From: Caldifarciminota bacterium
Lineage (GTDB): Bacteria > Hydrothermota > UBA3073
Reading direction: 5' to 3'
Assembly: GCA_030606335.1 (NCBI GenBank)
Contig: JAUWGP010000007.1
Span: forward strand, 30,203-94,202
Length of the DNA stretch: 64,000 bases
A program made the translations under genes and the position numbers. This document shows, piece by piece, positions 35,908 to 43,684 of this stretch. Under the pieces are notes generated by a model. That model ran no database searches, was not told the origin of the DNA, and saw only the letters and a list, made by a program, of their open reading frames with translations. Each line of letters starts with the position of its first letter. The stretch's first letter is position 1.

Positions 35908-36432
35908 ATGCATACAAAAGAAATAGAAAAAAATAAGAAAAGAAAAAAGGATAAAAACTATGGGTTTTGTTTTTTGGGTTCAGTCATCCTTTTATATCTT
36001 ATTCTATTTCTTTTTAAGCCAGAAGGAATACAAGCTTCCCTTAAAGCAAGCGCGAATTTGATTATTAAAATAATTCCGATATTAGTACTGGTTATAATCT
36101 TCATGGGGGTGGTGAACTTTTTTGTAAATCCAAAGGTCATATCAAAGTATGTTGGAAAAGGGTCAAAATTCAGGGGATGGTTTATAGCTATATTCATGGG
36201 TATAGTTAGTCATGGACCCATATATGCGTGGTTTCCTCTTTTAAAACAACTAAAAAGTGGAGGTATGAGAAGTGGTCTGGTTGCAGCTTTTCTTTATAAT
36301 AGAGCCATAAAAATTCCCCTATTACCATTAATGGTTCACTACTTTGGTCTAAAATATGTTTTAATTTTGCTGATATATATGATAATTGCATCAGTTATTG
36401 AAGGAAAAATCATCGAAATGTTAAGGGTTTAG
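35908..36432 (+). CDS. Permease half-protein, second half
   Basis: 174 residues. A very basic N-terminus (KEIEKNKKRKKDKN) is followed by five membrane helices with IIPILVLVIIFMGVVNFFV and the loop GIVSHGPIYAWFPLLKQLKSGG. The loop is the counterpart of the SAGNPITS loop in the partner. The pair should form one transporter. An identical split occurs at 61660/62139, with better-conserved loops IPSLISFPLAASLLKSG and LPTGPLYVAFPMASALLKKG. Confidence 0.75.
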   Translation: MHTKEIEKNKKRKKDKNYGFCFLGSVILLYLILFLFKPEGIQASLKASANLIIKIIPILVLVIIFMGVVNFFVNPKVISKYVGKGSKFRGWFIAIFMGIVSHGPIYAWFPLLKQLKSGGMRSGLVAAFLYNRAIKIPLLPLMVHYFGLKYVLILLIYMIIASVIEGKIIEMLRV

Positions 36433-36449
36433 CAAAAAGAAGAGGACAT

Positions 36450-37295
36450 ATGTTGATAGATTATCATATTCATTTAGAAAAGACGCCTTATTCAAAAAAT
36501 CGTTTGATTCAATACTTAGAGGTAGGATCTAAGAGAGGTGTAAAAGAGTTCTGTATAACTGAACATATTCACCAGTTCAGAGAGGTAAAATCTTCATTAC
36601 TGAAGTCAGTCAGAAAAATGGTAAAGACTGATATTGTTGATACCTGGTTGTATGAACACTTTACTCAATCAGTGGAAGAATATATAAATTTCATTGAATC
36701 TATCAAAAAAGAGGGATACCCTATTAAAGTGGGATGTGAAGTTGATTATTTTGAGGGAGAGGAGAAGTGGATTCAATCATTCACAGAAACCTATCCCTGG
36801 GATTTTATTCTTGGTTCAGTACACTGGATAAAGGGATTACCAGCCTCTATTGACAATCCAGATTATATGAATCTATGGAAAGATAAGGTAGATGATACCT
36901 ATCGCGCCTATTTTTCTCTTATTAAAAAAGCTGTACTAAGTGGTCTCTTTGATGCTATCTCTCATCTTGACCTGGTAAAATTATTCGGATTTCGACCCAC
37001 AGGTGATATTCATGATCTTATAGAAGACACTATTTCTACCATGATTGACAAAAACATAGGTACTGAGTTAAATACAGCTGGACTGAGAAGACCTGTTAAC
37101 GAAATGTATCCAAGTATGGAAATCCTTAAATTGTGTAAGAATTATGGAGTATTTATAACCCTGGGTTCAGACGCTCATTGTCCAGAAGATGTTGGTAAAG
37201 ATTTTGATAAAGCCTTGATAATTTTGAAAAATGCGGGTTATGACAAACTATCGACATTTGAAAATAGGCAGCGCAGGAATGTACCTATTTTTTAA
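36450..37295 (+). CDS. PHP-domain histidinol-phosphatase-like protein
   Basis: 281 residues. YHIHLEKTPYS, CITEHIH, GCEVDYFEGEE, LGSVHWIKG, ISHLDLVKLF and TLGSDAHCPEDVGKDF are the successive metal-ligand motifs of the PHP phosphoesterase fold, HisK group. The family hydrolyses L-histidinol phosphate, but many members act on other phosphate esters. No other histidine genes are near. It begins 17 bases after the permease pair and is probably cotranscribed. Confidence 0.85.
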   Translation: MLIDYHIHLEKTPYSKNRLIQYLEVGSKRGVKEFCITEHIHQFREVKSSLLKSVRKMVKTDIVDTWLYEHFTQSVEEYINFIESIKKEGYPIKVGCEVDYFEGEEKWIQSFTETYPWDFILGSVHWIKGLPASIDNPDYMNLWKDKVDDTYRAYFSLIKKAVLSGLFDAISHLDLVKLFGFRPTGDIHDLIEDTISTMIDKNIGTELNTAGLRRPVNEMYPSMEILKLCKNYGVFITLGSDAHCPEDVGKDFDKALIILKNAGYDKLSTFENRQRRNVPIF

Positions 37296-37308
37296 AGGGG
37301 ATGGTAAT

Positions 37309-38040
37309 ATGGAATGGTGGAAAGAATTATACGATGATAGGAGAATGAGAGAGATGTTTGAGAAAGTCCCAAATGGTAGAACTGAGGCTCAGGTGAACTT
37401 CGTTGAGAAAATTTGTAATCTTGGGAAAGGGGCAAAAATTCTCGACCTCGGCTGCGGATGGGGAAGACACTCCATAAAACTCGCTAAAAGAGGTTATGGA
37501 GTAACGGGATTGGAGATAAACCCCGCATATCTCAAAGAGGCATGGAAAAGGGCAGATTCTGCTGGAGTGAAGGTTCAATTCATAAAAGAAGATATGCGAA
37601 GGATAACTTTCAGAGAAGAGTTTGATGCTGTAATCCTGCTCTGGAACAGTTTTGGCTATTTCTCAGACGAAGAAAATGAGGAACTGATAAAGAGTGTATA
37701 TAAGGCATTAAAGAAGAAGGGATATTTTCTCCTTGAGATAATAAATCGAGATTGGATTGTAAGGAACTTCTCTCCAAAGAACTGGCAGAAACTGGATGAA
37801 ATCTATATTCTTGAAGAAAGAGAATTTATCCCCGGGGAGAGCAGGGTAAAGGGGGAAATCACATATATACAGGGAGAAAAGAGAATGAAAAGGACCACCA
37901 ACTTTCGTTTTTATTCTTATCACGAAATACGAGCAATCTTTGAGTCCGTCGGTTTCGAAGAAATACAAGGGTATGGCTCGTTACAAGAAACACCAATTGA
38001 ATTTGACACACATTTGATGGAGATAATCGGTAGAAAGTAA
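37309..38040 (+). CDS. Class I SAM-dependent methyltransferase
   Basis: 243 residues from the ATG at 37309 (AAAGGGGATGG upstream). An earlier in-frame start would overlap the PHP gene and is less likely. ILDLGCGWGRHS (motif I), VTGLEINP, FDAVILLWNSFGYF and the final beta-hairpin region are typical of Methyltransf_25 proteins. Substrate unknown. It converges with the anti-sigma gene, only 20 bases apart. Confidence 0.85.
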   Translation: MEWWKELYDDRRMREMFEKVPNGRTEAQVNFVEKICNLGKGAKILDLGCGWGRHSIKLAKRGYGVTGLEINPAYLKEAWKRADSAGVKVQFIKEDMRRITFREEFDAVILLWNSFGYFSDEENEELIKSVYKALKKKGYFLLEIINRDWIVRNFSPKNWQKLDEIYILEEREFIPGESRVKGEITYIQGEKRMKRTTNFRFYSYHEIRAIFESVGFEEIQGYGSLQETPIEFDTHLMEIIGRK

Positions 38041-38060
38041 CTTTCTTCTCGGTTAATTTA

Positions 38061-38495
38061 TCAAGGACTTGTCCTTACTGTGGGAGATGGAATGAATGAA
38101 ACAGATGTATCTGCGAAAACGTAGGATGAAATTGGCTTAGACTCGTAAAGTATCTTTTCTCTTTTTATTCCTTTTGAAATACCAAATAAGAGGCCGAAAA
38201 TCACAACAATTGCGGCAAAAGCATAAGCGGGGACTGGTCTCCTTAAGACCTGTATTATCTTTAGTTCATGTGGCTTAAACTCGGTCACTTTCTGCCTTAA
38301 CCTATGATATAAAACCTCTGGAACCTGGACTTCCCCATACCTGTTCATAACCTCAAAGGTCTTTCTTATATCCTGCGACTCTTTTGAACAGTTTGGACAT
38401 CTGGAAAGATGTTCTCTCACTTTCTTCATCCACGGCTTCTTAAATTCTTCAAAAATGTAATCTACAAGATAATTTCTTATTTCTTTACATTCCAT
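38061..38495 (-). CDS. Anti-sigma factor with zinc-finger (ZAS) domain
   Basis: 144 residues from the ATG at 38495, with AAGGGGGGAAC upstream. The HLSRCPNC (HxxxCxxC) zinc motif at about 28-35 is followed by a linker and a single membrane helix (AYAFAAIVVIFGLLFGI, about 98-114), then a short periplasmic tail. It binds and holds the ECF sigma factor encoded just before it. The two genes overlap by 11 bases. Confidence 0.85.
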   Translation of the reverse strand: MECKEIRNYLVDYIFEEFKKPWMKKVREHLSRCPNCSKESQDIRKTFEVMNRYGEVQVPEVLYHRLRQKVTEFKPHELKIIQVLRRPVPAYAFAAIVVIFGLLFGISKGIKREKILYESKPISSYVFADTSVSFIPSPTVRTSP

Positions 38496-39015
38496 AGTTC
38501 CCCCCTTTAAAAAACTTACGAAGGGATTGCACAGCATAGTGCATTCTTGATTTTACTGTTCCCTCTGGGATGCCAAGTATCTGCGAAATCTCTTCATAGG
38601 ACTTATTCTGATAAAATCTTAATGTAAAAACTGCTCTATGAATATCTGGCAAAGACGATACTGCATTTTTCGCTCTTTCAATCAAATCCTTTTTCTCGAG
38701 TGCTTGTTGGAAGTTTTCAGCATTGTCTGTGACTAAATCCCTATTATTATTTTTCTCTCTCTTTCTCTTATTAAACTCTTTGTAACAGAGATTTGTAGCT
38801 ATCTTATAAAGCCATGTTGAGAGTTTAGCCTTGGGAACAAATGTCTTTGTGAGCATTCTAAAAAAGGTTTCGTGGAAAATATCCTCGGATAACTCATAAT
38901 CTCCAGTCATTCTGTATATATAGTTAAAGAGAGACTTACTATATTTTTCATATAAATCTCTGAAAGCTTTTGTATCCCCTTTTTTACACTTGAGGTATAA
39001 CTCTTCATCCAACAT
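38485..39015 (-). CDS. ECF RNA polymerase sigma factor
   Basis: 176 residues. Region 2 (LFNYIYRMTGDYELSEDIFHETFFRML) recognises the -10 and region 4 (YEEISQILGIPEGTVKSRMHYAV) recognises the -35, joined by a short linker. SigE/RpoE-type ECF factor. Its start codon overlaps the stop of the large lipoprotein gene upstream by one base, so lipoprotein, sigma and anti-sigma form one transcript, possibly an envelope-stress module. Confidence 0.93.
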   Translation of the reverse strand: MLDEELYLKCKKGDTKAFRDLYEKYSKSLFNYIYRMTGDYELSEDIFHETFFRMLTKTFVPKAKLSTWLYKIATNLCYKEFNKRKREKNNNRDLVTDNAENFQQALEKKDLIERAKNAVSSLPDIHRAVFTLRFYQNKSYEEISQILGIPEGTVKSRMHYAVQSLRKFFKGGNYGM

Positions 39016-41282
39016 TATTCAGCATAAGATGATAGAAGTTGTATAGCCTTTTTATCATTGGGGTGTTTATTTACCCATAACGATATAAGTCTGATTGATT
39101 TTGTTTTTCTGTCAGTTTTTTCATAAAGTGCTGCCAGAGTTTCATAAGCAAGAAAAAAGGATGAATCAATATCTATTGCTCGATTGTATAATGACTCAGC
39201 ACGAGCAACTCTTCCCATCTCTTCATATTGCTTACCCAATGGGATCATAAGATTTACCTCCTCTGGTGCAAATCTAAGCGTAATTTCAAATTCGTAAGAT
39301 GCATTTTCTATTTCTCCTTTTTCCTTTAGCTCACACCCAACCATAAAATGCAGTGCAGCATAGTTTGTTAGAAGCTTTTGCATTATAAAGTCGATACCTT
39401 CAACAAGATTGCCTTGTGCATCAAATATCTCTTCGAAGGTGTAATTTTCGTGTAGATTCTTCAAACACTTATCTAAATCACTTTCCTCTTCTTCTTTCTC
39501 TTTTAGAATTCTACGAACCAGTCCTTCAAGCTTATTGGGATGTTTTAAGTATTTATTATATACTGTTACAGCATAATAAACTGGTCGTTTCAACTGGCTT
39601 GTATATATTATGTCATCTACAACCTGATGGCTTATCCATACTGTTTTATCCTTTTTCTTTATGGGTTTTAGACTATCAACCTCTTCATCAGTAAAACTTA
39701 TTGGTACCTTGTGAGGTCGTCCCTTAAGATATCTTATAAAACATGAAGTATTCAGAAGAGATAAATTTGCTACAGCTACATCTTTTCTAAATCCCTCTTT
39801 TTCCTGGACCCACCAAAGTGGAAAGGTATCATTATCACCATTTGTAAAAAGAATTGCATCCTGTTCACATGAATTCAATAGGTTTCGAGCAAATTCTAAA
39901 ATAATATTGAAATTTACAGGATCTCCCTGGTTAAGCTTGAATTCCTGTTCCCAGGTTTCAACTATTTCTTTCATGCCACCTGGTTCAGCAATATTTTCAA
40001 AAAGCTCTGTATAGGAAAAAGAGCTGAGTTCAAGGTATCCTACAATATCCTGAAGCACTTTTTCATTTCCAAGCATTTCATAGTAATTCAGGGGAAAAGG
40101 ACTGTTTTCAATATAAGAGAGCATTGTATTATAAACACTTACATATGTATCGCCAAATCCTCTTCTTAACTCATTAATATCATTAAGTATAACTCCAAAG
40201 TCTTGCGAAAAGCTATACGGTTTATTCCCACTAAAACATTCGATTCTGAACTTTAACGGCTCCTCTTTTGTAACACCAGGATAACAAGATATCTTCTTTT
40301 TATATTCATCATATAGACTTGCAAGTTTATCAAAAAAGCCACTATTTTCAGCAATTTCTTCTCCAAATTTACCAAGCACATCTGATAAAGAGAAAAGAAT
40401 GTTAATGTCCCTGGAATTCAGTTTAACTCCAGCATCCTCGAGATGTCTACTCATATCTATAACATTCTTACAAGTTGCAAGTCTGGAACCCTTATTTGGA
40501 GTGGCAATAGTAATCAATATCTTTTCTAAATCATTATTATAAATCGTGTCACTTAGCATATAGTATAGACCCACTAAACCACCTACCCCATATCCAACTA
40601 TATTAAGCTTGAAATCACCATATTTCTCATGTAATAGCGCAAGCTCGTTGGAAAGTAATTCAGCAGAGTCTTCAATTTTTTGACCAGGATGATACTCGAA
40701 AATCCAGATAGGATGGTTATAGTACCTTCTAAGAAATTTCCTTAGGGTTCTAAAACTTTCAGATGGAGTTAGCATTCCATGCAGAAGAAGAAGGGGAATG
40801 TCTCCTTCTTTATAAGAATAATTAGAAAAACCGTAATCCTCATTTTTAACAACTACACAATATCCACCAGAATGAGCTACAAATGCAGTAACATTATTAT
40901 TCTCTTTATCTACCTCAGAATTACCAATTCTTATCCACCCTTCTCCATTATAGTAAGCTACATATATCCTTTTTTCAGGAATTAACCCTGTATCATAAGG
41001 AAGAATAATCTCCACAGGTTTTTTAAATACTGCATCAGGCTCAAGTTTGAAAATATCACTCCTGAGAGAGAGTTCTTCAGGTAATCTTGCAGGAAGTTTT
41101 TTCAGTCTACATAAAATAATAGTGGTCTCTTGTTGAAGTGCTCCCTCCGGAAAAATAATTCTTGCTTGATTAAGTTTAATTTCTCCACCTGAAATATCGA
41201 GTTTTTCACTTACTGATACAACTTTTTCTGTTATACAGCCAGGTATCAGGAAAAAAATACATAAAAATATCCAGTATTTCAT
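39015..41282 (-). CDS. Large lipoprotein: ZU5-like, alpha/beta-hydrolase-like, DUF2723-like and TPR parts
   Basis: 755 residues. The lipobox LIPGC places Cys at 16. Residues about 25-135 are ZU5/IgG-like (ARIIFPEGALQQET, then VFKKPVEIILPY). Residues 150-330 look like a PGAP1-type lipase fold with LLLLHGM, but the nucleophile elbow reads GYGVGG, so the Ser is missing. Residues 460-560 contain FTNGDNDTFPLWWVQE and RKDVAVANLSLLNTS, which closely match the soluble end of DUF2723 membrane proteins. TPR units follow from about 640 to 750. Head of the sigma operon. Confidence 0.7.
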   Translation of the reverse strand: MKYWIFLCIFFLIPGCITEKVVSVSEKLDISGGEIKLNQARIIFPEGALQQETTIILCRLKKLPARLPEELSLRSDIFKLEPDAVFKKPVEIILPYDTGLIPEKRIYVAYYNGEGWIRIGNSEVDKENNNVTAFVAHSGGYCVVVKNEDYGFSNYSYKEGDIPLLLLHGMLTPSESFRTLRKFLRRYYNHPIWIFEYHPGQKIEDSAELLSNELALLHEKYGDFKLNIVGYGVGGLVGLYYMLSDTIYNNDLEKILITIATPNKGSRLATCKNVIDMSRHLEDAGVKLNSRDINILFSLSDVLGKFGEEIAENSGFFDKLASLYDEYKKKISCYPGVTKEEPLKFRIECFSGNKPYSFSQDFGVILNDINELRRGFGDTYVSVYNTMLSYIENSPFPLNYYEMLGNEKVLQDIVGYLELSSFSYTELFENIAEPGGMKEIVETWEQEFKLNQGDPVNFNIILEFARNLLNSCEQDAILFTNGDNDTFPLWWVQEKEGFRKDVAVANLSLLNTSCFIRYLKGRPHKVPISFTDEEVDSLKPIKKKDKTVWISHQVVDDIIYTSQLKRPVYYAVTVYNKYLKHPNKLEGLVRRILKEKEEEESDLDKCLKNLHENYTFEEIFDAQGNLVEGIDFIMQKLLTNYAALHFMVGCELKEKGEIENASYEFEITLRFAPEEVNLMIPLGKQYEEMGRVARAESLYNRAIDIDSSFFLAYETLAALYEKTDRKTKSIRLISLWVNKHPNDKKAIQLLSSYAE

Positions 41283-41296
41283 CTCTCACCTCCTAG

Positions 41297-41312
41297 TATA
41301 ATATTCATTATA
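41297..41312 (-). promoter_or_regulatory. GAAT-loop palindrome before start codon (minus strand)
   Basis: On the minus strand TATAAT, loop GAAT, ATTATA, followed by CTAGGAGG and the ATG at 41282. Spacing matches the copy before 3409. Confidence 0.5.
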
Positions 41313-41466
41313 TCTGATTATACATATTATAAAACAGATTTCACCGATTCTTATAAAAAAATATGTAATCGATATCCTTAATCTGTGAAATCAGACATCT
41401 TTCTTTTTATAGAATGTCTCATATTATTAAATCACAAAATTACTGAAAAGTTCAATTTTATTTCCC

Positions 41467-41495
41467 TTGACTTTTTTTTCATTTTGTGTTAGAAT
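41467..41495 (+). promoter_or_regulatory. Promoter upstream of decayed regulator
   Basis: TTGACT, 17-base spacer, TAGAAT. It points at the remnant at 41722 and through it toward the ABC exporter genes. Confidence 0.6.
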
Positions 41496-41721
41496 GTATT
41501 TTCAACAGTATACATCCTCTTCGGTATTATATACATTCTTTATTATATCACAAAAGAGGGTATTATGCAAGGAATTTTTTATTAATCACTTCCAAAGAAA
41601 AACTCCTCTGCAGTGATAATCAAGCATTGAAATAAAGGGTATTGTGAAATATTATACTCACTATTTTGCGAAATGTACATCCCAATTAAGGTAATTACCA
41701 TAACCATGACAAGGAGATAAT

Positions 41722-41843
41722 ATGGAAGAAAAATTATATAGGGTATCCCGTTTGTTAAGAGGATTAGGTTCACCGATCAGGCATTGAGGTCAATGGATAT
41801 AGCCAGATATGAAGGCAGAAGTGTAATCGTATTAACAACTTAA
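41722..41843 (+). pseudogene. Decayed small regulator, perhaps ArsR-like
   Basis: An ATG with an excellent AAGGAGATAAT site opens MEEKLYRVSRLLRGLGSPIRH and then stops. A second frame from 41793 (DIARYEGRSVIVLTT) ends at 41843. The first piece matches the start of an ArsR-type winged helix (LGSPIRxRIL) and the second could be its end, with the middle deleted. Such regulators often sit before ABC exporters. The region 41283-41721 otherwise holds only the two regulatory sites listed. Confidence 0.35.
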
Positions 41844-41847
41844 GTTC

Positions 41848-41876
41848 TTGACATTTATAATATCTTATGGTATAAT
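41848..41876 (+). promoter_or_regulatory. Consensus sigma-70 promoter
   Basis: TTGACA, 17-base spacer, TATAAT, directly after the regulator remnant and about 60 bases before the exporter ATG at 41938. Confidence 0.85.
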
Positions 41877-41937
41877 ATTTTCTAAAAACATTGCGAGTTT
41901 AAATAAACTTAAACAAGTACCAAATTCATAACCCATT

Positions 41938-43665
41938 ATGCGAAACTTTCTTACCATAAAAGAGGATTTCATAAAATATAAATGGGCCTTTATTGCCGGT
42001 TTTTGCACTCTTTTAATTGTTGACGTTCTCCAGTTACTCATACCAAGAGTGCTTAAATACGCAGTTGATACTCTTGTTAGTGGAGATGTTTATCAGGGAA
42101 TACTTTTAAGATATGCACTCTATATAGTTTTAATAGCATTAGGTGTAGCTATATGTAGATTTGTATGGAGGTTCTTTATATTCATTACTGCAAGGAAAAT
42201 GGAGAGAAATCTTCGTCTAAGGCTCTTCTCGCATCTTGAGACGCTTGGAATGAAATTCTATTCAAACACAAGAGTAGGAGACCTGATGGCACGTTCTACA
42301 AATGACATTGAAGCAGTAAGAAGAACTATAGGTATCGGCTTTCTTATTGGTACTGACAGTCTCGTACTTGGAACACTATCTATTGTCTTTATGATTTTTA
42401 TAAATCTCAAACTAACTCTCATAGCCCTAATTCCTTTCCCTTTTCTTATATTTTTTGTATTATTTTTTGGTAAATTGTTATTCAAAAAATTTGAGAGTGT
42501 CCAAGCTGGATTTTCAAATCTTACAACCGCTGTTGAAGAGAACGTAAGAGGTGTTAGAGTCATAAGAGGGTACAATCAGGAAGAAGGAGAGATAAAAAAA
42601 TTCCTTAAGATAAACAGGGATTACGTAACACGTAATATTAATCTAATAAAGACCTGGGGTATGTTTTTCCCACTGATATTTTTCCTGGCAAATTTCTCGA
42701 TCTGGATAATACTTCGATTCGGCGGAGTTGGGGTAATTACCGGTACAATATCTATGGGTGATTTTGTCGCTTTTCAAGCGTATCTCATGATACTTGTATG
42801 GCCAATGATTGCCATAGGATGGGTGGTAAACCTAATTCAGAGAGGCTCAGCCTCTATGGGCAGAATTAATAAACTCCTTGACACTCAACCCGAAATAAAA
42901 GATACTGGTATGACCAAAATAGACCATATAAAGGGTATACTACAGTTTAGGAAAGTTTATTTCTCATATAACGAAGAACCTTTTTTAAAAGACATTAATA
43001 TTAATTTAGAACCTGGTAAAAAATTGGGTGTTGTTGGTGGAATTGGTTCTGGAAAAACAACACTCGTCGACCTTATTGCAAGAGTATATGATGTTGATCA
43101 GGGTGATATCCTTATTGACGGCATAAAAATCAAGGACATTCCACTCGACCAACTCAGACAATCTATTGGCTTTGTACCACAGGAAGTCTTCCTCTTTTCT
43201 GATACAATAAAAGAAAATATAAGACTTGGAAATCCTAAAGCTACGGATCAAGAAGTTATGAACGTGATTAAACTGTGTGGATTAGAAGAAGAAATAGAAG
43301 AATCTCCCCAAGGAATTGAAACAGTAGTCAGTGAAAGGGGATTATCGCTGTCTGGAGGACAGAGACAGAGGGTAACACTTGCGAGAGCAATAATAAAAAA
43401 CCCTTCAATATTAATACTTGATGATGCATTATCTTCTGTAGACACTGAGAAGGAGACACAAATTATAAACAATCTAAGAAACTTCCTTATGGAGAGGTCA
43501 ACTATAATAGTCTCACACAGGTTAAAAAGTCTTATCGATGCTGATGAGATTATTGTACTGAAAGATGGAGAGATAGTAGAACGAGGACAACACTATGAAT
43601 TAGTCCAGATTGATGGTATCTATGCCAACCTATACAAAATACAACAATTAGAGGAAGTTCTTTAG
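41938..43665 (+). CDS. Heterodimeric ABC exporter subunit with degenerate Walker B (ABCB type)
   Basis: 575 residues: six membrane helices (about 15-320) and one ATPase domain. Walker A is GGIGSGKTTL, signature LSLSGGQRQR, and Walker B ILILDDALSSVD, in which Asp replaces the catalytic Glu. This is the degenerate-site subunit known from BmrC and TM287. The partner 20 bases downstream has the intact Glu and a weakened signature, so the two should form one working and one non-hydrolysing site. Exports lipids, drugs or peptides; substrate unknown. Confidence 0.92.
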   Translation: MRNFLTIKEDFIKYKWAFIAGFCTLLIVDVLQLLIPRVLKYAVDTLVSGDVYQGILLRYALYIVLIALGVAICRFVWRFFIFITARKMERNLRLRLFSHLETLGMKFYSNTRVGDLMARSTNDIEAVRRTIGIGFLIGTDSLVLGTLSIVFMIFINLKLTLIALIPFPFLIFFVLFFGKLLFKKFESVQAGFSNLTTAVEENVRGVRVIRGYNQEEGEIKKFLKINRDYVTRNINLIKTWGMFFPLIFFLANFSIWIILRFGGVGVITGTISMGDFVAFQAYLMILVWPMIAIGWVVNLIQRGSASMGRINKLLDTQPEIKDTGMTKIDHIKGILQFRKVYFSYNEEPFLKDININLEPGKKLGVVGGIGSGKTTLVDLIARVYDVDQGDILIDGIKIKDIPLDQLRQSIGFVPQEVFLFSDTIKENIRLGNPKATDQEVMNVIKLCGLEEEIEESPQGIETVVSERGLSLSGGQRQRVTLARAIIKNPSILILDDALSSVDTEKETQIINNLRNFLMERSTIIVSHRLKSLIDADEIIVLKDGEIVERGQHYELVQIDGIYANLYKIQQLEEVL

Positions 43666-43684
43666 TCAGTCTCAAGCTGCAACT

